This document shows, piece by piece, positions 52,894 through 64,000 of a DNA stretch of 64,000 nucleotides. Numbering within the stretch: the stretch's first letter is position 1; the number at the start of each line of letters is the position of its first letter. The stretch is from the NCBI RefSeq assembly GCF_032362555.1, contig NC_083514.1, forward strand, positions 3,395,001 through 3,459,000, read 5' to 3'. The stretch is from Amyelois transitella. Taxonomy: Eukaryota > Arthropoda > Insecta > Lepidoptera > Pyralidae. The translations under genes and the position numbers were made by a program. The notes under the pieces were generated by a model. It was not told the origin of the DNA. It did no database searches and saw nothing but the letters and a program-made list of their open reading frames with translations.

Positions 52894-53220
52894 TTTCCCG
52901 CGGTTACAATTATGCTTTAGATAGCAACTATTTAATACACACTTTAGCACCAATCCTGTCTTAAAGTTAATCAAACATTACCAATAATTACTTATTAACA
53001 TACAGTATTACGATACGCCCATAACATTAATTGATTTGAATTAGGAACTGGTTCGTTAGAAACTACATTGATTTAAATTGAAATTTATTAGTGCACTGTG
53101 AACACAACATACAAGTCATAATCATAATGAATATGTATAAGTATGACACACTGAATGAGCATTTCACTAAATCAGATCAGACTGCCCTGCTCTACACACT
53201 TCACTAGCCATTTATTATAT

Positions 53221-53485
53221 TCATTCATTCATATAGTCACGTCTATATCCCTTGCGGGGTAGACAGGGCCAAAAGTCTTAAAGAGGCTGGTAGGCTACGT
53301 TCAGCTGTCTGACTTTATGATAGAATTGAGATTCAAATAGTGACAGGTTGCTAGCCCATCGCGTAAAACGAGAATCCCAAGTTTATAAGCCTATCCCTTA
53401 GTCGCCTCTTACGACATCCATGGTAAATAATATGGAGTGGTCCTATTATTTTTTATGTAGGTGCCGGGAACCACACGGCACCATT
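53221..53485 (+). repeat. Family A repeat, best-preserved copy
   Basis: In order: ATATAGTCACGTCTATATCC, CTTGCGGGGTAGACAG, GTTCAGCTGTCTGACTTTAT, GATAGAATTGAGATTCAAAT, GACAGGTTGCTAGCCCATCG, TCCCAAGTTTATAAGCCTAT, AGTCGCCTCTTACGACATCC, GTGCCGGGAACCACACGGCA. It serves as the reference for the other copies. The class is unknown to me. Confidence 0.85.
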
Positions 53486-53489
53486 TATA

Positions 53490-54400
53490 ATATAGAGAAA
53501 ATATTTATAATTTTTTTTGTTACCTAGAAATTCAGAAATAACTTAGCCTATTTTGATGGCACTAATAACCGTGGCATGAAAATTCTTTGTTTCAATAGAC
53601 ATTTTAATGTTAAAAGTTCTTAGGTCAATTGACCACTATAAAAAAAGACCTTTTGGTTATACCTCCTCGTGACCTATATGACATGACCATATATCTAGTA
53701 GCTATATACCTACGAAAAAAGTCAGACACTGACCTTTAAATGTTAATTTGTTATTCTATGTTTTGTAGTAACAATAGGTAATGCTATTTTGTTAATTGCA
53801 ACTAGATTCTAGATTCCAATAATTTAGTCGTCCATCTTATAGCATTGATGTATGTTTGAATGTCAGCACAGAGCACTGAACTGAAGGTCAGTGGGTCAGT
53901 TTCAAACTGACCGAATGAAGATAGCTAGTTTCTGTAAAGCGAAGAAAAAACACACTGTGTGCGTCAGCTGCATATTTCCCTGTGGAGATCGGTAAAGTCA
54001 ACCAAGGGAAAGGCGCGTATAATAACTTAAATTTGAAAAATTCATGGCCAGAATATTTGTTAAAAATCGATTTAAGATACTCCATAGTCACTGAAAATCC
54101 TATAAATGACCATAATTTACAATAGTTTGAACTAACTTGTTGCAATGAAAAATTACTTGGAATCTTGATAGTTAATTACGTCCACCTTTTGTACATTTTA
54201 TTTTGTTTAATAAATTTAAAATAAATAAATAGCATTCAACATGCTCATTTCGCATTCTCTACATGACTGCCTGCCGCTTTTAAATGAAATGAATGTTTAA
54301 ATATACAGCATTTCTTTTTTACTTTAGGTTGGTAAAACAATTTATGATAAACAAGAAATGACTACTGCATATTGATTGAGACCGCCAACAGACTTGGAGA
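53490..54400. other. AT-rich, nothing recognised
   Basis: No gene, no clear repeat ends. The minus-strand frame at 53888-54145 has no signature. Confidence 0.5.
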
Positions 54401-54404
54401 GTCA

Positions 54405-55130
54405 GTGGCCGAACGGTTATGATACCAGACTCAAAAAGATACTCGTTCCAAAGTGCACAGGTTTGAATCATACGACGTACCAATAACTCTTTTCTGACCT
54501 ACGCACATTCGTTTGATTGATAACCGATGCACTTATGGTGAGGAAAAATATAGAAAACCTGCTCATTCGGGCAACTGAACATGTTACCATGGTCTAAGCT
54601 GGGTTAGGGTGCCCTGCAAAGCGGCCGCCGCATCAGGAATATGAGCGAGGGCAGCTCATGCTCCTAGCAACGAAGCGGTAGGCGATGGCACCGTGTGTTT
54701 TAGTGGGTTCATGCCACACATAACCCGTCCGGCTTCCCGTAGCCGGCCAGGTAGACGAAGGTCTTTCTAAAAGTAAAAAAAAAGGGTACCCTGCATAATT
54801 GCTTAGATCTGATGGGAGTCGCTTCGTGTTGAAAACGTAACTTGCCCACTTCTGGATCTTGGATCACAGGCGAATCAAGGGTTCTTCCCCAGAGAGCGGA
54901 GGATGCAACCAAGAATAACGCCAGGAGGATATTGATCCATGGCAGAGGATCATGGAGCCCGGCTAAAATGCGCATGTAATAAGTTTGGGAGAACAGGTTC
55001 AAATCCTACCTCGGACTTGTGCCAATGACTCTTTTCTCAGTTACGTACATTAGTTTGAGTGCTATCACTACTAACCGATGTTGTAACGATGAGGGAAAAC
55101 ATAGTGTGAAAACCTGCAATTTAACTATTT
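54405..55130 (+). repeat. SINE-like copies flanking an inserted non-LTR 3' fragment
   Basis: Two related SINE-like stretches, 54405-54590 (CAGGTTTGAATCATACGACG, CCGATGCACTTATGGTGAGG) and 54985-55130 (CAGGTTCAAATCCTACCTCG, CCGATGTTGTAACGATGAGG), share a B-box-like word and the same downstream order. Between them 54640-54780 (GTTTTAGTGGGTTCATGCC, ACCCGTCCGGCTTCCCGTAG, CGGCCAGGTAGACGAAGGTC) reads like the 3' end of a LINE ORF2. Confidence 0.5.
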
Positions 55131-55629
55131 GAAAATTAAATACTCCTAAAATGTGCAACAGATTACACAAAACGCTTCTTTATTTATGACTGATCGTATC
55201 AGCACTTCGGTGTTCTGGTCTGAATAGCAATATGCATTGTGAAGACATACATATTTAAACACATATATTTACCAAATTTTACATCTCAGAAATTCTAGTG
55301 AAGGTTTACTACATTTTATTCACTCTGATGCAAAGTTAAAACACAAAGAAATAAAACATAAGTAGATTTATTTTCATGATACAAGGTATTGCTTATTAAA
55401 AATACAAGCATTTGGATAGATAAGGTATCCAATTGCTATTGAAGAATTTAGCTTTCCTAGAATCTAAATAAATATAGTTATTTACTATGAAATTATCTTA
55501 TACGATTCAGTAATAAGCGCAAAGCTACGATCGCATAAAACTTATCCTAGTTAAACTTATCTATCTATATTATATAATCTTTTAGTTTGCTCTTTATTGC
55601 ACCATAAAACGAAGGTACCTTCATATTCA

Positions 55630-55754
55630 TATAAAAGGCGGCCATAGTCAAACACACAGCGAACTAAAAAGATAGTTTTGTAAAACTATAAATGAAATTT
55701 ATAGTCTTTTCATTTAAATTCATTTTGCAGTTAAGGCAAGAACATCCGATGTGA
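55630..55754 (+). promoter_or_regulatory. Candidate TATA promoter with short signal-like start
   Basis: TATAAAAGG at 55630-55638 is followed about 60 bases later by an ATG (55692) that opens MKFIVFSFKFILQL, a 20-codon frame ending at a TGA. TATA-box promoters with MKF... starts are common in insect cuticle-type genes, but no continuing exon is seen here. It may be chance. Confidence 0.25.
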
Positions 55755-55759
55755 TTTTA

Positions 55760-58700
55760 ATGCGTATATTGAACTCAATCGGAGGTTTCTAATGCTTTAT
55801 TTTCGTAAACTTAGCCAAATAGCCGAGCGAATGCCCTTTCGACCGGTTCCAATCGTGGGATGTCGTTGGCTTTTATAAGTGGTTCATCGACTATAGAATG
55901 AACTCAGGCAATTATAAAAAGGATGTCTTAAAAACATTGATTAGGTAAATTTAATTTAATATAAGGTATTAATTTCATATTAAATAAACAATAATAAAAT
56001 AATTATGATATGCAGTTTATATACTTAGCTGTATTTTTTAATAAGTAGGGTTTGAGATTTGATGCATACATAAATTATTTTTAATTTTTCATCGTCTAAG
56101 ATAGACAATAAAATTAAATGTAAATGTCAGTTTACATGATTGACATTTATGACTTAAATTTATAACTCTTCAATGAAATTTTATGGTTTAAATAAAAAAG
56201 TGTTCTTACGCAAAAAATCGTATGAAAAAAAATTTGTGATTCGAATCAACTAGGTTGATACTTAAAAAAACACGGTTACAAACATCAAAATAAATGTTGA
56301 TATTTTAAAAATATCCTAATATCAATATTGTTGATGATCGATCAAATTTTAAGACTTATTATTGTAGCGATGTACTATGAACTAAATGTTTTTTAATCAT
56401 TCTCGATATATACGAATGTTTTCACAATACTAACGTTTTGTTGTATTATTTCAGGTATGTCATTGAGAAATATAAAGGTGAAGTAACAACATTGCCACGC
56501 AATAAACTAATTGGTGTATAATTTCTGTTATTTTACGTATCGTCGAAACAAACGGAAATGACATAGGCCGTTTTGAAAATAATTGGTGAAGTCGGTGGCG
56601 ACATAGACAATTTCTTTCTTTAATAATATTTAAATTTCTGCACAGTAAAGGGACACGATATAAGGCTATTAAAAAAAACTCTATTTCATCCACACGCTGC
56701 TCAAAAGTATAATTTATTCCATTTAAGGCAAGGTACTAATAAAATGGCACCTGCCCAGTGGTACCTAGGCTTTTCCTTTTTGGAATATGTCGCTTAAGAA
56801 GTGAAAGACAACTAGTAAAAAAATCTTTTCTAAGTAATAAGTATTTAAGTAGATTAAAAAACTGCGGGAATTTTTGGCGGGAACTGAAACTTTATTTTCA
56901 GAATGTGTGTTTTACGATGTTATATTTTTTATTGGTGGATCATCGTGGGCAAGCGTAATGTAACAAGACAAAGAACAGAGTAAAAGCATTTACATCCATT
57001 TCTCACATATTTATCCTCGGTCACGAAGCCTGATTAACTTACACCGTGAATATCACATAAAACATTATGAAGATAAGACTATTCTGTTCCATAAATTTAA
57101 TTGTTTTCATTCTTAAACTTTCATTCATTTGTTTTTTTTTTGATCGACGTAAAGCCACACCATAACAAATGTCAAGGTCTAAAAATGAAATTATCGCTAT
57201 TGCTAACAATCTTTTCTGAAGTCTTTACTTTTTGATTGGCAAGATATTTTGTCATCATTTTATAGAAAACTTTTGCGGATTATCTACGCACTTTGATGTT
57301 ATATACAAAATAGCAGTAGGTGTACCTAGACAATTTTATTTAATCTGAGGTGTTCGTTGCCAACATACAGGTAGGCTTAATTTTTGAAATGTCCATCAAA
57401 GGACTAATTCCTCAATTTAAATGGAATTTATGGCGTGGGTGACATGTTATGCAAAAATCAACGTGACCTATCTGTAACGGTTTTTTTTTATTTAAAAAAG
57501 TCATTTAGGTTTCGTGTCCTTAAATTAACAATTTACTTTTGATGTAATATACCATCTTGAGGTAACCTCTAGTTTAAAAACCAATGAAATTTATTTTATG
57601 TACATATATTATTACTCAAAATCATATAGCACAAACATAAATTTAACATTCACTTCGGACAATCGCCACAATCTTGATCGTTGGGCAATGTTCAGACATT
57701 ATTCATTAGTGCCGACAGGACAGTGTCCATTAGAAGGCACAAGGAAGAGATTCGAATACCGTAACGGTTGCACAAGTGCCCTAAAGTGGAGCAGGCTAGT
57801 CCAACACATTCATCCATTCACTTGCATAGACTAATCGAAAGCTGAACATCTTAAATTGTAACAACCCTTCGTTTTGAAATGATAAAGTTTCTTTTGCAAA
57901 ATCGAGATGCCTATTAAAGCTCTTTCGCAAAAACAAATATAAACAAACAGATAAAGAAGTGATCGCTTTTGAGTTGCGTATAAAAATAAATTTAATTGAA
58001 CGATGTTTTGAATTTCCATTCATAGAGAAATATGTAGGTATTATTATCATAAAATATAAATTAAAATTGCCTTTAAAATACGAGTTTAGATTTGAGATCA
58101 CATTCTACGCATTAATAATAACAAGTATCAACCGACAAACTAGTAATAAATTGTAATATTTTATCAGAGCATGGAAGATGGGACCCTAAAGCAGAAAATT
58201 AGTTACGTAACAGCTTACATGACGTTAAGATGTGTATTAGCATTTCCATTATATCCGCTCCACTTTCTCACAACAATGGGCTTGTAACATTAGTATGCCC
58301 ACCAGTATCAAATAAGACTGTCTGAACAAGCCCTTAGGAGATTTATTCAAATAAGGTAACCGGCTATTGTGCCGTTTACATCGGACTTTGCTAGACAGAC
58401 TGGATCATAATAGCAGATAAAATGACATCCAAAAAGAAACAACCTTTCTCCCTTGCTAAGTAGAAGTCCGTCAATTTCACTGAACAATGAGGTATTGCCA
58501 TGAAATAGAAACTACGAGTATTTTAGTAAAAACATTTATACTACAAGAGAAATTGTAAAGTTCAAGAAATCGGTTTTAATAGAAAGGAATACAAATTAGG
58601 TCTATTATTGAAAATTAAAATTTACACGAATATTTAAGTACGCAATATAAATATTGATTCAATCAAAGAAGTACAAAATCAATTAGTATAAACACAAAAA

Positions 58701-60660
58701 CTGAGAATTTGCGCAACAAATAAAATATGACTTTACATATAAATTATTTGGGTTAAAATATGCAAACGATTACTTATCTACATGCTATAAACCTCTCAGA
58801 TTACAAATGACGTGTAAACGGGAGTTTAAAGATTTCATAAAAAATCAATAAGCGCCACCGAATTATTGAAAATTAACCCATTTTTAGTATCCTTGAGTAG
58901 CACTGAAGACTGGCAAGGTTAGGTAGGTGAAAGTAGTTTGTGAAATCCAGTTCTGAGCGGGGTAAAAGTATTGCCGAATCTCATTCGTAATAACGTAGTA
59001 ATCAAGGCAAAAGTGCAATATAAAAGTAACAAGGACATTTTTAATATTCGAGGCTCGATAACAGTGATATTAAGAGCTATCAAACGAGTTGGTCTCGTCT
59101 GCCGATGCAACCTAATTTAGTCGTGTTGCAATGCGAAAAATTAAATTAATTTGTGGTGGTTTCAAGAACGGGGAAATCATTGATTAAGAAGGCGTGGCGG
59201 CCAACTGGCATCTTGATTTGATGATATAACGCAGGCTATAATCTTAAATACTGGATTTTGAAACGATGTTGTGATTATTCTGCAAGGTTTTGTAATTTTT
59301 AAGGTTAGCACTACACTATTTATTTACATTAGTTAAATTACTCGAAAAACGACTATTATATAAAAGAACTCAACTTTAGACTACTATGTCAAAATACCTA
59401 CTTATGGAAAAGATAGCTTTCAAACTGTAAAGGGTTTTTTACAAGTGTTTAATAAATTATCGCCTTAGTAACATAAAGTTAAGTATTTTAAATGAACACC
59501 GATCTAAATAGGAACTGAATGATTTACCACTGGAATGGAGACCAGCATATGTCGGTGTACTAAATCACCATTTTGGATAGCAAGTAATTGGTTTTGAAAT
59601 GTTTGCGTATCATGTTGCGATAGTGTCGCCAACACAAATAAATAATTAAATATATATATGGAGCAAAACACACAGATTGAGCTAGCCCCAAAATAAGTTC
59701 GAGACTTGTGTTATTGGTTACTAAAGATGTAGAGTTTACTGTACTGTACATCATAAAACTCATCTTTGATATAATTATCAACGTTTTTCAAGACATTGAC
59801 TCCAATTAAAATATTTTTTTTGTCTCATATTCTATACCTACGATTTTATTCGGATAAGCTTTTAATGAAAAATACGACGTCTCAAACTAAAGATTTGAAA
59901 ATCAAAACTGATTTGGCATCAAACAAATTTTAAGTATTGTAATCTTTAAAACTGAGATGTTGGCTATACTGTGTTGTCTTCGTAATTACATGGAAGTCTG
60001 CTCCGGACTGGATTGGTTGCAGAGAAGTATGTAGACGCATTTGATTTTAGAATACTGAGTAGAGTACTCGTATTTGGTATGTTTTTTTTTTCAATATAGA
60101 TAACTACCTAATCATAATAAACACAGATTTATTTTTATGTTACTTATTTGATTTAAAATAAGACCCGTAAATGAGTTACTTTTGCTGTTCAGACTTTGAA
60201 GAAATGTGTAATGTAATGAAACGTAAAATAAAAAAAACAAGTAATGTCTTGAAGATTTCAAAACTATTAATGCAGAATCAAAATCACAAAATAAAAACAT
60301 GCAGCATTAAGGAAACTAACCTTAAAAATATATTTTTAAAGATAAATAATATCGAATTTGATTTATTTATCTAAGCGAATGCTAATTGACGTGCAAATAA
60401 AATTTTGGTCATCACATCGCATCCGCTTGTGAAACTTTCACTTGACAATCTGCATACCTCTTGAGCTACACGTGACATTTAATAACCTAGGATGAAAGCT
60501 GAGCAAGCGACCTAGACTGGTATTACAAACACTAATTACAAATTCATATTATGAGCGACCACGGCATGGCAACTGTTAAAATACAAGCGATTTTATAAGC
60601 CTCTACGACCTATAGGTTAATGTAGATTTAACAAGTGATTGACACATCAAAAAGGTTAGT
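55760..60660. other. Long gene-free stretch
   Basis: Apart from the reversed SINE fragment at 59640-59735 I find no recognisable gene or element. The ORFs are under 105 codons and AT-driven. If the exon at 45535 is real, this may be its intron. Confidence 0.4.
59640..59735 (-). repeat. SINE 3' fragment, inverted
   Basis: On the minus strand GTAACCAATAACACAAGTCT, CGAACTTATTTTGGGGCTAG and CTCAATCTGTGTGTTTTG match the 3' half of the SINE at 52628-52892, ending in a TATATATA tract. Confidence 0.7.
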
Positions 60661-60717
60661 GCTTTATTGAAACATATTCACGAACACAATTTAATAACCA
60701 TTGAATTTAGAACATGA

Positions 60718-62079
60718 CTATTCATTTTTATCCATGGTAAAAGCTTTTACTTGCTCTTTGTACATGTGGTGTTTTTCTTCCAATCTTCTTAGAGCACTTG
60801 AAGGACGGGTCCCGCCAACATTTACAAGAAAACTTATTTGCATTGGTGGCACCACATCGACTAATTCAGTGTTGATGGCCTTACTCCTCCCGCTAGATTT
60901 CACTGTGACTTTTATGTCATTTTCAGCTGGTCTAGTTTTATTCTTCCCACCACCATTTTTACTACTTTCAGGTGCTTTTCGAGACCGTTGCTCTTGGAAA
61001 GCTGATCTAACTCTTTCCTTCTCGTGTTCTGTATGTTTTGATGCAGATCTTGTCTTTATTTCTTGCACCTTGTCTTTACTTTTATTTTTGGATTTCAATA
61101 ATCCTGCAGATTTAGGGACATAAATTGTAGCAACTTTAGAATTTTCACTTGAATTTTTGTTTACCAAATATGAAACATTTTCACTACATTTAGGATTTTT
61201 TCTAGCGGAATGGGTTGGAGTTGCTGAAGAATTTCTTGCAGCCTTCTTTTCGATGTCAGCTTGAACAGATTTCTTATAAATTTTAACACGATTCTCCATT
61301 CGGACCTTTTCAGAATATCTTTGAAGACTACGAGCTCTTTCTAGTCTAGGCTTAATTTTTTCAACATCTGGACCAAGACCGCCTAGTTTAACATTTTGAC
61401 ATGGTTCAGCAGTAGCTCTCCTAATATGACGCCGCGTATGGGCTACTTCAGAAACACTTTTTAAATTGTTTGTGTCTTCAGCTGATTTATTTTTAAGATT
61501 ATCTAGCTGTAATTCGTCTGTAAAAGAACTTTCTAAATATTGCTTTAATTCCTGATGAAGGAGTTTGTCGTAAATCATTTCGTTGTAACACTCTGTGTTA
61601 AAAAATTCTGAAGTTGGATTATTAATTTCTTCACTGAAACTTTCTCTTTCAGTGTCCCCACATTCCGGGGAAAGAGATCGTAATTCTCGACTGTCCTTAC
61701 TCTTTTCATTACCAGACGTGAATTGTTTCCGAAATATTTCGAGATAAGACGCACGTTTTTTCTTACTGTCTCTATCCTTATTAACCAAATAGTTACTGGG
61801 GTTTTGCGGATCCTTCCTTGTCTTGTTAGTGTCTTTTTTATTTTTCTTTGACTGTCCCTTGGGTATTTTTATGAGCACATCTTTTTGATAAAATGGAACC
61901 AGTATTGTATCAACGTTTTCTGGGCCATCTTCGTTTCTTATCTTAGCTTTCTGTTTAAAATCAGCTTCTAGACTATCAAGAGATATATTACTATCAGAAC
62001 TTGAGTGTTTATCCATTTTCCTTATCAAATTGTTTATTCTTTTCCTTTTGCTCATAAATAAATATGATGATGTGTTCAT
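60718..62079 (-). CDS. Single-exon Lys/Ser/Arg-rich protein of unknown function
   Basis: 453 residues, uninterrupted. The ATG is at 62079-62077 (MNTSSYLFMSKRKRINNLIR); a second Met at residue 9 is an alternative. The protein is strongly hydrophilic and probably largely disordered. The middle holds a compact basic segment near residues 235-275 (LGGLGPDVEKIKPRLERARS, then LQRYSEKVRMENRVKIYK) that looks like a helix and is the best candidate for conservation. The C-terminal 60 residues (VVPPMQISFLVNVGGTRPSS, LRRLEEKHHMYKEQVKAF) are better ordered. No enzyme motif, transmembrane segment or signal peptide is seen. A TTTATT (AATAAA on the gene strand) at 60663-60668 lies about 50 bases past the stop. 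The composition does not look like a transposon protein. I do not recognise the family. Confidence 0.75.
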   Translation of the reverse strand: MNTSSYLFMSKRKRINNLIRKMDKHSSSDSNISLDSLEADFKQKAKIRNEDGPENVDTILVPFYQKDVLIKIPKGQSKKNKKDTNKTRKDPQNPSNYLVNKDRDSKKKRASYLEIFRKQFTSGNEKSKDSRELRSLSPECGDTERESFSEEINNPTSEFFNTECYNEMIYDKLLHQELKQYLESSFTDELQLDNLKNKSAEDTNNLKSVSEVAHTRRHIRRATAEPCQNVKLGGLGPDVEKIKPRLERARSLQRYSEKVRMENRVKIYKKSVQADIEKKAARNSSATPTHSARKNPKCSENVSYLVNKNSSENSKVATIYVPKSAGLLKSKNKSKDKVQEIKTRSASKHTEHEKERVRSAFQEQRSRKAPESSKNGGGKNKTRPAENDIKVTVKSSGRSKAINTELVDVVPPMQISFLVNVGGTRPSSALRRLEEKHHMYKEQVKAFTMDKNE

Positions 62080-64000
62080 TATGACAGTAAATGTCTACGC
62101 ATCACAGAGACATTATTTTATCTGGTAGGGCCTGCCAGATTTCAATTTTTGAAAAGGTTTTTTTACTTAATTTTTTTACCGTAGAGTTTCTACTTTATTA
62201 TAATGATTTTTTTTAATACATGTCTTAAGTACTAAATCCTTTTCTGTAGTACCTACTCCGTTTATCATACAAAAATTTAGGTATATGATAAAGGAAAAAT
62301 TCCGACGTAAAACATTTTAATTAATACATAATTACGCAGTAAATAGAGCTAACAGTCCTATACGATATAACGTTTTTTTCATAACAAAAGAATACTTATT
62401 ATAAAGTTTCCTAAACTTGCTTCGAAATACTGAATATTTGACTCACAGCAGGATTAAACGAATTTCTTAACTGTGTGGTATCTCCTAAAACGCAAATAAA
62501 ATCAGGATAGTAATAAATCACGCGGAAATGAAAACAGGATATAAATCATGGGAACGTCTAAAGTTTTAGCCACACAGTTCCGCTGGCTTAGCTCCAACTT
62601 ACAAAGATTTTGTAAATTCAGAACTTTATGTTGTGTGAAATGGACATTTACTTTGCGTGTGTGATCCGTGTTAAAAAGACAGAGCTTAGATGTTTTAGTC
62701 ATGGTAACAGAGTGAATGAAAGTACATTGGCTGAGCAAATTACTTATAGTACAAGAGTCTGAATCCTTGTCGTACATCAGAAAGTTGGAAAGTAAATGTT
62801 GGAAGGTCCGAATGTACCTTAAAACGCTCTAGCAAAAGGTAAAGATCAAGAGTAACCTGAACCGAAATACTTACATAAAGTGAATAATGAATGAAGCGAA
62901 TGAATTTGCAGGGAAGATAGGAAGAAGAAAGATGTAAGTAGTCTCGGCATCGCTTACTATATCTATAAAAGAGAAATTGATTTAACACAGCAAATTCAAT
63001 GTCTGCTAGAATGTTTAAATCATACTACATTATATTTTCTTACAAAACAAGTTTCCGTAAGCAGAAGTATTTATTTACATAGTCAGTTAAACAATTTAAT
63101 CAATCAATGTCATCAATTCGTTAAAAAATGTTTTTTATAACACCGTATTTCTGATATAATTAATTATACGAAGCCGTTCACATGAGTCGTCTTCAATACA
63201 AACTTGCTTGATTATTTAATAATCATTACATACATTAGGCCTCAGTGGGATTTCCGGTAGAGTATCATCGCTTCCTGTTCATATCGTTGAAGACGATTAA
63301 AGAGCAAAAACGGATTAGTGTTCTGTAAGCAGACTATATAAATTAAAAAGTAGGAACAACCCAAAGGGTGGCTGGAAGAGATTGCTTACTGATGAGTCCG
63401 AAAAACATATTTTTTTTGCGTATGTTTCTACTAAGTAGGTACATGTAATTTTGTGATGGACAATAAAGATAATTTATATTGTATAGAATATAAAACTTTA
63501 TAATTATTTTATACAGCCTTTCGTAAGCAGACCCAAGCCTTGTCGCTAAAAACTGAGAATATTATCATGTCTAAACTAAGGATGAGAGAGAGAGAGAGTG
63601 AGTTAGGTTAATGTTTGATAGAGCCTTAAGTTGCTTATGTCGCCATTAACATACACAGTAAATCTTCATTTAAAACAAAGTAATTGCACTATTTCCTAGA
63701 CAAAATTTAATTTGTCCGGATTAAAAGTCAAAGCGATTACGCTGGTCAAATTGCGGCGGACGTCTGAAGATTTAAAGGATTTAAATTCAAAATGCAGGCG
63801 CCGGCTAGTCCTATAAATAAGTTAAAAAGGGAGTAGTAGCAGTGCTGCCAGCGCCTGTTGCGCTAAATCTGGCGCCTTTTTTAACACGTCGGTGTCCGAC
63901 GTTCGGAGTTTAGCGCTTAGCGCCAATTTTCAATAATTACGCATTGTTTGAACGATCAAACAATTTCAGACAGTTTTGAGGTAAAATACTTGTAAATTTT
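62080..64000. other. Gene-free right end
   Basis: AT-rich DNA. Near 62875-62945 a degraded family C word set (AATGAATGAAGCG, AAAGATGTAAGTAGTCTCGG). A short (GA)n run lies near 63585-63600. At 63840-63935 there is a GC-richer patch with GGCGCC, TAGCGCTTAGCGCC and a CGTCGG-TGT-CCGACG stem. No gene is seen. Confidence 0.45.

Noticed and set aside
56456..56482. Micro-exon GTATGTCATTGAGAAATATA between ttatttcag and gtgaag
   Set aside because: It is too short to judge, with no family signal on either side.
1..64000. CRISPR array, bacterial operon signals or rRNA
   Set aside because: None seen; the spaced repeats are the 31-bp tandem array and dispersed short repeats, and the genes have eukaryotic introns.

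Overview
The window looks like AT-rich insect nuclear DNA, most probably from a moth (Lepidoptera). It has spliced genes with GT-AG introns, two Helitron-like repeats with the ACTAGCTGTGCCCGC / CTACTAATATTATAAATGCG ends common in lepidopteran genomes, tRNA-derived SINEs, and several copies of a short repeat containing GTCGCC-TTTTACGACATCCATGG that I recall from noctuid-type genomes. The species cannot be fixed from sequence alone.

Layout: (1) 1-2007 (-), an open Ty3/Gypsy-type pol fragment running off the left edge. (2) 3073-13880 (+), a complete ten-exon USP10-type deubiquitinase gene; every splice phase closes, giving about 1120 codons, and its intron 5 holds an intact-looking Tc1 transposon whose own transposase gene is split by an intron. 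(3) 13881-20676, 3' UTR and gene-poor DNA. (4) 20677-29619 (-), an eleven-exon, strongly divergent SLC6-family transporter of about 535 residues; its last intron contains a nested stack of mobile elements (a copia remnant split by a pogo-like element, which is split by a MITE and a Helitron). (5) 30294-35730 (+), a full-length two-ORF non-LTR retrotransposon with a 12-bp target duplication, inserted into a SINE-like repeat. (6) 38648-43912 (-), a six-exon RPRD1 (CREPT/p15RS-type) gene, 349 residues. (7) 43913-64000, mostly repeats and apparently non-coding DNA. It holds one signal-peptide first exon (45535-45637, +), a second pogo-like element (49748-51364), several striking hairpins, and one single-exon lysine/serine-rich gene (60718-62079, -).

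The host genes do not form a pathway: USP10 edits ubiquitin, RPRD1 binds the RNA polymerase II tail, and the SLC6 member is a membrane transporter. The most unusual material is the transposon layer: two pogo-like families with the same plan (HTH_psq protein, TA target, arrays of a short family-specific word near the ends), the intron-containing Tc1, and near-perfect hairpins at 47.4 and 51.9 kb.
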